A stretch of 64,000 nucleotides of DNA from Ariolimax columbianus. Taxonomy: Eukaryota > Mollusca > Gastropoda > Stylommatophora > Arionidae. The stretch spans positions 38,166,293 to 38,230,292 of the forward strand of contig JAVGWX010000004.1 of the NCBI GenBank assembly GCA_036924085.1, in the 5' to 3' direction. A program made the position numbers and the translations under genes. The notes under the pieces are model-generated. The model was given only the letters and a program-made list of their open reading frames with translations. It was not told the DNA's origin and searched no databases. Below, one piece after another: positions 62,101-64,000 of this stretch (its first letter is position 1; each line of letters begins with the position of its first letter).

Positions 62101-63619
62101 ACAGTTACTACAGTTTCTATGGTAGCTATTATTCAGGACTGCTATCAAAAGATAAGAATGGGTAGGAGTGTGTGGATAACCTATATTTGAGACATCCATT
62201 CTCTAGGTTATTTACTGTCCCCATCGAGCTGAGGCACGTAACATTGACATAGTGGATACAGATGGTACAGATGATATAACTTAGTCTAATTACATACTTA
62301 GCCCCATGTCTTCTACTGGACTATAGATGTAGGCCATATAGATTGACAGACAGTGTCATCTGTGCTGTCTTTTTCCTGGCCTGGTACCAGTCTTGTCTTC
62401 TGGCCTTCAGAGGTGAATTTTGGGTCATCCTAAGGTTCTGGACCCCTGCCTCTTTGTTGTCGATTAGTGATAGCATTTCAACCAATCATTCAGTATTCCT
62501 GAGACTGCACAATTAATTAAATGTAGGACAAAAAGCCTAAAATGACAGGCTTATAGCCAGAGAGCTGCATTCATAATAAATTATGAGCTTGACTGCAGCT
62601 ACTGCCAATTGGATTTTGCTGGGAAATTATTTTATACAAGATATGGGGTTGTTCATCTATCTGGGAAACTTTATCAACAAGCTAGGTCGTACAGAAAAGG
62701 ACACTGACCTAAGAATTAAAAAAACAAGGGGGGTTTTCATTTCACTAGGGGGACCAAGATGCTGAGCAGTGCATGAGCTGTAGCGGTCAGCGACCCAAAG
62801 CTAACTTAGCATCATTAATGGCAAGATCTCCCATGGGACAAAAATCCGCATCTACCAGTCCTGCGTGGTCCCAGTCCTGCTTTACGGCTCTGAAACCTGG
62901 ACATTACTGAAACATGACATGTCGAGGCTGGAAACCTTTCACATGCGCAACCAGCTGTGTATCCTGGGCTTCCGATGGCATGACTACATCCGCAATATGG
63001 AGGTCTATGCTAAAACAGGCTTCCACCCAATCTCAGAAACACTTAACCGGCGCCGATTTTTTTATTCAGTCATGCTGGATAGGTCATACATTAAGGTATC
63101 CTTCTAATAGCGTTCTCTGTTTTGGGTTCCCCATGACAAGATAGCAGAGTGAGACCATGGTACACATGGGGGGATAAAACTAGAGAGCATTAAGCAAACA
63201 GCAATAGAATGAGCTCGCACTGTTGGCTCATGATAGGATAATTTGGTGGTTCTTTGTTGAATGCCAATGTTCTTCTGGGAGTTAATATTATTGATTGATT
63301 AAGTGGATTGATTTAGCTGCATTAATCATGAACATATATATATATATACCCTTCAGCATCTGCTGAAAGGGACTGAGTACCTATGAGTCTGCCTGGTGTA
63401 CAGTGATATTGGTTCTGCTAAACAGTAAATAATTTTATCATTTCTGTCATCAGGCTTTTAAATGTCCAGTCTGTTCTGGAGTCCTGAATGATCATTCTTG
63501 TCTTGAATGTAGCCACTTGCTAGATGATGAGAATTTGACCATCCTGAAACTGAGAGCTGGACAAGCCAACAGAGTATTTAGTGAAGCTGTCAGACTTATG
63601 AATACCCAAGACTATGATG
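29048..63619 (+). CDS. SMYD4: SMYD4-like SET and MYND protein, 5' sixteen exons
   Basis: Join 29048-29196, 36129-36273, 39218-39310, 39813-39936, 42628-42690, 43462-43510, 44335-44467, 46359-46486, 48301-48406, 50160-50220, 51167-51324, 53241-53361, 54625-54856, 57463-57536, 60585-60703, 63454-63619. Every junction is GT-AG and in phase, giving 640 codons so far; the gene continues beyond the window (human SMYD4 is about 800 residues). Order: N-terminal helices, TPR-like region (about 75-150, with NRSAALYYLG), start of split SET, MYND zinc finger (282-322: C-x2-C, C-x2-C, C-x3-C, H-x3-C), SET core with N511-HSC-514 and Y545 in NCYG, post-SET C569-x-C-x2-C574. The family are protein lysine methyltransferases; the substrate is not predictable here. 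Introns of up to 7 kb carry many mobile elements. Confidence 0.92.
29584..29590 (+). promoter_or_regulatory. TATA box of the intronic element
   Basis: TATATAA in GAGTGTATATAAGGACAATC. An expected start of transcription would be about 29615. The predicted leader exon ends at 29690 with GAG|GTAAGT. Confidence 0.5.
30483..30950 (+). pseudogene. element ORF, broken by one stop
   Basis: The frame starts ATG 30483 just after a good acceptor (exon from 30459) and reads MAIKKSAVDLKAHLACF, a TAA at 30534, then 137 more codons in the same frame to a TAG. The second part is helical in composition (KVKTLVPSMFIEQDKCIDEI, TLQSELKLKKNN) and ends with a Ser/Pro stretch. No domain recognised. Either the TAA is a decay mutation, or the region is spliced differently. 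Confidence 0.45.
31069..31208 (+). CDS. element ORF, C-terminal exon candidate 1
   Basis: After AATAAAGCAG, the frame reads about 45 residues with KCVCLKYWSIDELPPNEDY and ends AAFLADFALEDLKFE-stop. The same ending recurs in altered form at 31840-31897. The family is unknown; it probably belongs to the intronic element. Confidence 0.35.
31646..31900 (+). repeat. diverged second copy of the element's C-terminal exon, with short tandem repeat
   Basis: 31646-31760 resembles a new exon start. 31759-31850 holds about three units of GATTA(T/C)GACATGCCAGTT...CAG(A)(T/A)ACG. The last unit continues as YDMPVTQFLADFVFANATFE-stop, the counterpart of YVMTMAAFLADFALEDLKFE at 31144-31205. Both are followed by GTAAGTAT.TTC. 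This indicates an internal segmental duplication within the element. Confidence 0.5.
32700..33330 (+). mobile_element. LINE-B RNase H domain, one in-frame stop
   Basis: Retrotransposon-type RNase H, almost complete: VYTDGSSEEALRKGGAGLVI (first Asp), LRTEQQAIIEAV (Glu), VFLCDCMEILQA (Asp), LQWIPAHCGIPGNEWGDRLA (His and last Asp). A single TAA at 33003-33005 interrupts the frame. GNEWGD replaces the usual GNExAD. The reverse-transcriptase part is missing (5' truncated). It lies about 120 bp right of the inverted-terminus element. Confidence 0.9.
33330..33764. other. insert between the two LINE-B parts, unrecognised
   Basis: The RNase H frame stays open to 33614, but the residues no longer look like the LINE-B protein (the hinge seen in other copies is missing). 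The stretch ends in a T-rich and A-rich run. It could be an insertion or a separate 5'-truncated copy boundary. Confidence 0.4.
33765..34165 (+). mobile_element. LINE-B 3' terminal fragment
   Basis: Same region as at 10.3 kb: VTYEESKRLIRAR, a stop, AKWETEHTGYTKNDAYYQLN, FRLRTGHNRLRYHLF and a Cys-segment with a deletion of about 30 bp after KMTAEQ. The 3' end is GACAGCGTATGAAGAAG. Confidence 0.88.
34170..34870. other. SMYD4 intron 1 DNA, nothing recognised
   Basis: No supported exon or repeat family. Short ORFs here have no protein-like features. Confidence 0.35.
34876..35242 (+). mobile_element. SINE-A copy
   Basis: Near full length, from GATCAAGATGCTGAGCAGC to a (GAA)n tail, with small changes such as GCCTGCTGCCGAAG. 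Confidence 0.87.
35500..35765 (-). mobile_element. diverged SINE-A copy
   Basis: Recognisable in minus orientation by GTAGTTCACAG..AGACTGCGATA, CAACACATCCAATTTCAGCA and TTATGGGTCACTGACC. It is older than the other copies. Confidence 0.6.
36129..36273 (+). CDS. SMYD4: SMYD4-like exon 2 (first TPR-like helix)
   Basis: Acceptor TTTATTTCTAG ends at 36128 and donor ACTCAG|GTACAT is at 36274. The first base completes a Lys codon, then 48 codons follow. The motif WKNKGNKLFQQMKYIDAISA is the typical TPR start (compare EGNKKFQEKDY in the family). Confidence 0.9.
36455..36678 (-). mobile_element. SINE-E copy
   Basis: tRNA-derived SINE in minus orientation. Near 36625 the plus strand carries the complement of a diverged B box; CCACGCCGTCCCC at 36665-36677 is the head. 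The body has GAAGCAAACCTTTAG. Confidence 0.82.
36690..37420 (+). mobile_element. RTE-type LINE 3' fragment
   Basis: Broken translation with the usual sequence of motifs at the end of a non-LTR reverse transcriptase: LEMNVSKTKVL, (V)YIYLG, ELTRRRRAG, LPAMCYSAETWTLKK, then DAVIHADKAKHRWAGHMLQR and KKRLRGRPSMHWSDSLA. Several stops and one frame change make it non-functional. Confidence 0.88.
37420..38440. other. SMYD4 intron 2 DNA, nothing recognised
   Basis: AT-rich. No exon with good splice signals, no tandem repeat. Confidence 0.35.
38447..38680 (+). mobile_element. degenerate SINE-E copy
   Basis: Plus orientation: CAATGTAGTGAAGTAGTTAT is a decayed A-box region and GGTTCGGATTCTC a decayed B box. 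The body has ACTGAAGTCAGTTGCACTGG, matching SINE-E. Confidence 0.6.
38888..38980 (-). mobile_element. SINE-D 5' fragment with deletion
   Basis: GAGGAAGACTAACGTCGG (the 3' end) is joined directly to GTCCTTTTTAGGGCGCACAA (the 5' part), so the middle is missing. Confidence 0.7.
39218..39310 (+). CDS. SMYD4: SMYD4-like exon 3 (TPR)
   Basis: Acceptor GTTGCCAG ends 39217 and donor CAG|GTTTCA is at 39311. It has 31 codons, with LGNRSAALYYLGCYQ matching the family's NRSAALFHLGQY. Confidence 0.93.
39430..39640 (+). mobile_element. degenerate LINE tail
   Basis: The broken frame contains (R)(W)IGHTLKM and, further on, RR*EESRGQRTAGEEW, counterparts of RWIGHVLRM and KRKRGRP..TW in non-LTR ORF2 proteins. 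Old copy. Confidence 0.5.
39813..39936 (+). CDS. SMYD4: SMYD4-like exon 4 (TPR)
   Basis: Acceptor TATTATCAG ends 39812 and donor AACA|GTAAGT is at 39937. It has 41 codons plus one base, ECLIDINRALNHRFPHDSLH, matching CLKDINRAQTHGYP in the family. Confidence 0.93.
40126..40472 (+). mobile_element. SINE-D copy
   Basis: Near full length; 3' end TTTTGCCTGACCAGATATTA. Confidence 0.87.
41000..41185 (-). mobile_element. SINE-H (tRNA-derived) copy
   Basis: In minus reading the head is GGATTCCATGGCGAAGAGG TTAAGCCG (A-box region) followed by GGGTTCGACTTCGG (B box), then a GC-richer body. The head matches a tRNA-like Pol III promoter; only one copy of this family was noticed. Confidence 0.65.
41310..41345 (+). 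other. possible mariner-type terminus
   Basis: TGAGTCAAAAAGTAACCTTT resembles mariner-family inverted termini, but no second terminus or transposase frame was found nearby. Confidence 0.2.
41590..41740. repeat. repeat-L fragment
   Basis: Shares CTCACTAAGAGGTCCCAGAATC and neighbouring words with 60160-60265 (CCCCAGTAAGAGGTACCCGGAATC); 39090-39150 shares the TAGTCACCTTTTAC part. A small dispersed family of unknown type. Confidence 0.5.
41895..42120 (+). mobile_element. diverged SINE-A copy
   Basis: Recognisable by AGATGCAGTGAATGAGCTG, CAGC(A)ACTCATAGCTG and the ending AAACTTCGACAACAT..GCAGAAGAAG. Old copy. Confidence 0.55.
42628..42690 (+). CDS. SMYD4: SMYD4-like exon 5
   Basis: Acceptor TTTGTTTTACAG ends 42627 and donor AAAG|GTAATT is at 42691. 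It contributes SFDVLKDFINSKQFSLQGTR, a linker not conserved by eye. Support comes from phase fit and splice sites. Confidence 0.72.
42700..43455. other. SMYD4 intron 5 DNA, nothing recognised
   Basis: AT-rich, no supported feature. Confidence 0.4.
43462..43510 (+). CDS. SMYD4: SMYD4-like exon 6 (49 bp)
   Basis: Acceptor TAATTTCAG ends 43461 and donor AACTT|GTAAGT is at 43511. It encodes DDFLKDVDCMEKSIKN. A micro-sized exon, supported by perfect phase with both sides. Confidence 0.75.
43600..44170. repeat. GC-richer repeat-like block
   Basis: Markedly richer in G+C than the flanks, with GCAGTTAAGCGGAACATTAA(AC) near 43960, a phrase typical of SINE/LINE 3' parts in invertebrates. Only one copy in this window, so its type is unresolved. 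Confidence 0.4.
44335..44467 (+). CDS. SMYD4: SMYD4-like exon 7 (start of SET N-half)
   Basis: Acceptor TTATTTTTGCAG ends 44334 and donor TTACTG|GTAAAA is at 44468. It has a linker followed by NSVVSQATDAVSLKFTNEKG and RHLL; the last part corresponds to the ..KGR.L.AT.DI strand of SMYD proteins. Confidence 0.85.
44685..45290 (+). mobile_element. SINE-F copy split by a SINE-D
   Basis: The head at 44688-44755 is tRNA-like: A-box part GAGGTTAAGGTGTCC and B box TGGTTCGAATCACG. The copy is interrupted at about 44776-45136 and resumes with TTCCCCTGATCTCTGGGTAG, GAGATCGGACTCCTG and AGAGTAGGCTTAATGG. The minus copy at 49655-49998 shows the uninterrupted order. Confidence 0.85.
44777..45136 (+). mobile_element. 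SINE-D inserted in SINE-F
   Basis: Full SINE-D from GTTGTTGTTTGCGAATTCCC to CAGACATTAAGTCTTCC. It is younger than the SINE-F it interrupts. Confidence 0.88.
46061..46298 (-). mobile_element. SINE-E copy, best preserved
   Basis: In minus reading the head is GGGACGGCGTGGCCTAGTGG TTAAGTGG (A box) and GGGTTCGATTCCC (B box), then body and a T-rich 3' end (A-rich in the minus reading). It fits a tRNA-derived SINE. Confidence 0.9.
46359..46486 (+). CDS. SMYD4: SMYD4-like exon 8 (first MYND cysteines)
   Basis: Acceptor TTTTTCTAG ends 46358 and donor ATTGG|GTAAGT is at 46487. ANCHIPKGSTIIVERPFAAV is the SET-N strand. ETHCHYCFSGLP carries the first zinc ligands, C282 and C285. Confidence 0.95.
46690..47115 (+). 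mobile_element. LINE-C 3' fragment
   Basis: Broken frame: CGITGN*RADTLA (RNase H end), LFHLRTGHCRLLEHLYRLKI, HTDECLCGTGGQN, the QECPH segment and PESAELRQKL. It ends GAACGCAAAAAAGAAAAGAA like the other copies. Confidence 0.85.
47125..47300 (+). repeat. 24-bp tandem repeat from a SINE tRNA head
   Basis: About seven copies of a 24-bp unit containing AAAGGTGCTTGCCTCTCAAG. The unit equals the D-arm end plus anticodon arm (stem GCTTG/CAAG around a short loop) of the tRNA-like head of the SINE-F copy that follows directly. In-frame ORFs on both strands are by-products. Confidence 0.92.
47295..47655 (+). mobile_element. SINE-F copy, body and 3' end
   Basis: Starts with the rest of the tRNA-like head (GAGAAATCGTGGGGATTTGA, B box GGATTTGAATCCC), then CCTTGGCAGTTGAAAATTGA, CTACCCACTACGCAACCTAC and the 3' end GTTTGAATACCAGGATTCC. 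Confidence 0.85.
47790..47960 (+). mobile_element. SINE-I body
   Basis: AGCCAGCACACAACGTGGC and CTCAGCCTTAAGAAAGCCCTC match the copy at 56.9-57.05 kb, which still has its tRNA-like head. Here the head is missing or decayed. Confidence 0.75.
48301..48406 (+). CDS. SMYD4: SMYD4-like exon 9 (MYND finger)
   Basis: Acceptor TTTCCTCAAG ends 48300 and donor CATTCA|GTAAGT is at 48407. GCKQCSSVRFCNEKCLDAAW and SYHRTECP supply six of the eight zinc ligands. The finger is split between exons 8 and 9. Confidence 0.96.
48775..49120 (+). mobile_element. SINE-D copy
   Basis: Plus orientation, GGAATGCCCATAATGGGTA to CTAGACTTCCTTCCCC. Confidence 0.83.
49655..49998 (-). mobile_element. SINE-F copy, uninterrupted
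   Basis: Minus orientation. The head near 49960-49990 reads (minus) GAGGTAAGGTGTCCGCCTCG, with B-box region GAATCATGG. The body carries AGTAGGCTTAATGGGCCA, and the 3' end near 49670 reads GTTTGAATACCAGGATTCC. Confidence 0.85.
50160..50220 (+). CDS. SMYD4: SMYD4-like exon 10
   Basis: Acceptor ATTTTCAAG ends 50159 and donor TCAG|GTAATA is at 50221. IGIAHLSLRIILCAGLDFLS matches the helix after MYND (family: HIALRLTLLVG). Confidence 0.88.
50737..50976 (-). mobile_element. SINE-E copy
   Basis: Minus orientation: head GATGGTGTAGGCTAGTGGTT with B-box GGGTTCGCTCTCC, and body and 3' part as at 46.1 kb. Confidence 0.87.
51167..51324 (+). CDS. SMYD4: SMYD4-like exon 11
   Basis: Acceptor CATGTCCCAG ends 51166 and donor TCTTTG|GTAAGT is at 51325. 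The variable insert ends with YDLMTHEENTLSQDMLQYSL, which joins in frame to exon 12. Confidence 0.85.
51500..51812 (+). mobile_element. SINE-D copy
   Basis: Plus orientation from GTTGAATGCCCACAGTCAAT to CAGTATGTTGTGCTTG. Confidence 0.82.
52265..52800 (+). mobile_element. RTE-type LINE reverse-transcriptase fragment
   Basis: Frame-broken translation with EQAGFRKGF, the (D)(F).KAF..I region and, intact, LAHLRFADNIVIL, where FADD has become FADN. Then come S(I)KEAEKSLNELRRAS. Inactive. Confidence 0.88.
52816..53195. repeat. degenerate tandem repeat of about 53 bp
   Basis: Seven to eight units; the phrase (G/A)(C/T)AAAATCTTTTGATGCT recurs at 52853, 52905, 52958, 53010, 53063, 53117 and 53173. 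The other half reads TTGCAAGTTTTAACAGTTGA. The last decayed unit forms the region just upstream of the SMYD4 exon 12 acceptor. Confidence 0.85.
53241..53361 (+). CDS. SMYD4: SMYD4-like exon 12
   Basis: Acceptor TGTGCTCCATAG ends 53240 and donor AAAGATG|GTAATG is at 53362. It has 40 codons plus one base, TAALLLSTLVQAGFF..., which supplies the helix found in SMYD4 before the SET core (family: LCVSALCRQL). The acceptor has a weak pyrimidine tract, but frame and homology agree. Confidence 0.82.
53544..53912 (-). mobile_element. SINE-A copy between (TA)n runs
   Basis: Minus copy with TTCGTTCTCAATCTCCC at the tail side and AGCATCTTGATCCC at the head side. A 20-bp segment (TGACTATGATATTTGCACCT) is duplicated inside it. 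(TA)n runs flank both ends, suggesting insertion into a TA microsatellite. Confidence 0.88.
53915..54130 (+). mobile_element. repeat-J copy
   Basis: CACATCAGTTAACCACCCTC and GGTAATAAGCTGCTCAAGC are shared with 61.3 kb. Confidence 0.6.
54177..54540 (+). mobile_element. SINE-D copy
   Basis: Plus orientation, with an internal short duplication (GTCATTCACTACTA twice). Confidence 0.85.
54625..54856 (+). CDS. SMYD4: SMYD4-like exon 13 (SET core, NHSC)
   Basis: Acceptor ATTTTTCAAG ends 54624 and donor TCCAG|GTAATT is at 54857. LLRHILQLVCNAHAITSLQ and QVRIATAIYPTASLMNHSCD match the family closely. N511-H-S-C514 is the cofactor-binding core motif. Confidence 0.97.
55190..55480 (+). mobile_element. 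repeat-K copy
   Basis: Shares with 57.64-57.93 kb: CATTATGGATGCC(A/G)C(T/C)AG, ACTTGTGT(T/C)CAC(T/A)GAAACGTG, TTATCCTGG and GT.TTTCACGGGT. The type is unknown. Confidence 0.65.
55945..56760 (-). mobile_element. LINE-C fragment with RNase H start
   Basis: Minus strand: near 56640-56580 is NTDGSADKDGGGGIF, the first RNase H Asp motif. Then a gap or degraded stretch, then the C-terminal Cys-segment (decayed) and the usual 3' end near 55970. Longest LINE-C copy here, but badly eroded. Confidence 0.8.
56862..57060 (+). mobile_element. SINE-I copy with tRNA-Ser/Leu-like head
   Basis: The head has A-box GTGGCCGAATGGTTTCAAGG and B box CGGTTCGAATCCCTGG, as in type-2 tRNAs. The body has AAAGCCAGCACACAACGTGG. 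A matching body is at 47.8 kb. Confidence 0.82.
57463..57536 (+). CDS. SMYD4: SMYD4-like exon 14 (SET core)
   Basis: Acceptor TTCTATTTCAG ends 57462 and donor TATG|GTAAGT is at 57537. SFIGDVLVVKTVKDVQVGEE leads to YNCYG; Y545 is the expected catalytic-site tyrosine. Confidence 0.95.
57640..57930 (+). mobile_element. repeat-K copy
   Basis: Second copy of the family at 55.2 kb. Upstream words (CAGGCCACGGGTCTAACTTT) also match 61.2 kb, so K and J may be parts of one element. Confidence 0.6.
58083..58345 (+). mobile_element. SINE-A copy, internally deleted
   Basis: Head and body present with several deletions; ends AATGCAGAAGAAGAAT. Confidence 0.82.
58630..58930 (-). mobile_element. LINE 3' fragment (RTE/CR1-like)
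   Basis: The minus-strand ORF has IRWFGYLMRIHHHQLPLIA and GRWIDGFTVILQRHRLTL, with RRFKLLTTLNGRRGPKTID at the end: the standard tail of a non-LTR ORF2. This copy has no stop within about 99 codons. Confidence 0.85.
59131..59513 (-). mobile_element. LINE-B 3' fragment
   Basis: Tail (CTTCTTCTTC) at 59131. The frame reads VKWETEHTGCTKNDAYYQLN, FRLRTGHNRLW and TDECTCDTGKMIAEHL, with a frame change near the C-terminus. Confidence 0.88.
59515..60150. other. SMYD4 intron 14 DNA, nothing recognised
   Basis: AT-rich, no exon or strong repeat. It contains several CACTAG/CTAGAATC(C/T) words without clear period. Confidence 0.35.
60160..60265. repeat. repeat-L copy
   Basis: CTCCTTAGTCACCTTTTACG to AAGAGGTACCCGGAATCTAC. 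Partial matches at 39.1 and 41.7 kb. Confidence 0.55.
60585..60703 (+). CDS. SMYD4: SMYD4-like exon 15 (post-SET)
   Basis: Acceptor TTTACTGCAG ends 60584. PHYCRMSQEERQEVLKSQYH and FDCVCPPCC match the family (SQYFFDCACPAC). The donor used here is AGT|GTAAGT at 60704, chosen because it keeps phase with exon 16. The frame stays open for 78 further codons through the minisatellite that follows, so later donors could extend the exon in steps of nine residues. Confidence 0.93.
60704..60946 (+). repeat. 27-bp minisatellite made of copied 5' splice sites
   Basis: Units start at 60704, 60731, 60758, 60785, 60812, 60839, 60866, 60893 and 60920 (last partial). Each holds (T)CAGTGTAAGC-type sequence, that is a GTAAG donor, except 60812, which is changed to GTATAA. 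The period is a multiple of three and free of stops on the plus strand. Confidence 0.95.
61115..61360 (+). mobile_element. repeat-J copy
   Basis: AGATAGCCCGAGTGGTTTGC at the start is tRNA-like (type-2 D-arm). The body shares CACATCAGTTAACCACCCTC and GTAATAAGCT(C/G)CTCAAGC with 53.9 kb. Confidence 0.65.
61538..61840 (-). mobile_element. LINE-C 3' fragment
   Basis: Intact frame over about 95 codons: RNQQTIIFRLRTGHCRQLE, LKISHNGECPCRTGGQN, HILQECPLYKEIRYQTWPE and ELIQKLWGS. Best preserved LINE-C Cys-segment in the window. Confidence 0.9.
61845..62580. other. SMYD4 intron 15 DNA, nothing recognised
   Basis: No exon or repeat family that I can support. Confidence 0.35.
62590..63110 (+). mobile_element. 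RTE-type LINE fragment split by SINE-A piece
   Basis: The first part carries LFIYLGNFINKLGRTEKDTD and RIKKTRGVFISL. After the insert at 62752-62815 it resumes with VLLYGSETWTLLKHDMSRLE and FHMRNQLCILGFRWHDYI. This is the thumb/C-terminal region of a non-LTR reverse transcriptase. Confidence 0.88.
62752..62815 (+). mobile_element. SINE-A 5' fragment inside LINE
   Basis: Only the head (CCAAGATGCTGAGCAGTGCA to CAGCGACCCAAAGCT) is present; it replaces or interrupts LINE codons between two recognisable blocks. Confidence 0.8.
63454..63619 (+). CDS. SMYD4: SMYD4-like exon 16
   Basis: Acceptor TTTCTGTCATCAG ends 63453 and donor GATG|GTAATA is at 63620. AFKCPVCSGVLNDHSCLECS holds further cysteines as in the family's C-terminal part. 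It ends VRLMNTQDYD plus one base; the gene goes on beyond the window. Confidence 0.92.
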
Positions 63620-63696
63620 GTAATAAATGTGTACTCACTGTGAGTGTTGGAAACTAAAGATTATTAGACATATATCTAAGTCGCTAGACATAATGA

Positions 63697-64000
63697 ATGT
63701 ACGAGGCATGTTCAAATGAATTCCCGCCCGTGCTGCTTTACGTGGACATATGCATGAGAAATATGATTCCCTCACATCTGACTTAATAAGCACATACTAA
63801 TGTACAAGTGTGCGCATGTTCATAATTCTCAGATTCTTAAATTCTGCTGCAGGCTGTTGAGAAAATGGTGGGTGTGATATGAAATTCGTCCAGAGTTCCT
63901 CTACAAGTGAACGTAAGCTCTAATGACGGCCCACCATATTGCTGCATAAATTTTGGCAATGACTTCTTCTGTCCAACAATTTGCGCCTGACCTGGATGCG
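63697..64000 (+). mobile_element. possible mariner/Tc1-type element start
   Basis: TACGAGGCATGTTCAAATGA resembles mariner-family termini (TACGAGG..TGTTCAA). The sequence after it is unlike the neighbouring intron and is cut by the window edge. No transposase motif readable, so this is tentative. Confidence 0.35.

Overview
The window is nuclear DNA of an animal. Genes are split by GT-AG introns of up to several kilobases, codon use is ordinary, sequence is AT-rich, and non-coding parts are packed with non-LTR retrotransposon tails and tRNA-derived SINEs. The repeat types and the gene types point to an invertebrate, most likely a mollusc. That placement is inference; no ribosomal or mitochondrial marker is present.

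Layout. (1) 1-5850 is one uninterrupted minisatellite array with a unit of about 36 bp; its first 4.4 kb is two near-identical copies of a 2224-bp block. (2) 7403-15870, plus strand: the last three exons of an UNC93-like membrane protein (last transmembrane segments plus a cytoplasmic tail of over 550 residues rich in Ser/Asp/Glu, with five 21-residue repeats). Its 5' exons are not in the window, so the satellite may lie in one of its introns. (3) 15.9-23.2 kb: intergenic, mostly SINE and LINE debris and a 45/46-bp tandem repeat. (4) 28074-23267, minus strand: a complete five-exon gene for a 548-residue von Willebrand A (VWA) domain protein. (5) 29048 to beyond 63619, plus strand: a SMYD4-like SET/MYND methyltransferase gene. 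I could join sixteen exons in one consistent frame (TPR region, MYND finger, SET with NHSC, post-SET cysteines, start of the C-terminal region); it runs off the right edge.

The VWA gene and SMYD4 are divergent, with start codons about 970 bp apart, so they may share a promoter region. SMYD4 introns carry most of the mobile DNA: at least four LINE lineages, about ten SINE families and several minisatellites.

Most notable: a 3.14-kb element with inverted termini and a perfect 7-bp target duplication in SMYD4 intron 1, with its own TATA box, intron and unrecognised ORFs; a 27-bp minisatellite that has multiplied the 5' splice site of SMYD4 exon 15; a 24-bp tandem expansion of the anticodon-arm region of a tRNA-derived SINE; a tandem partial duplication of VWA exon 2; and the 2224-bp higher-order satellite repeat. 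No CRISPR, operon, rRNA or intact tRNA gene was seen.
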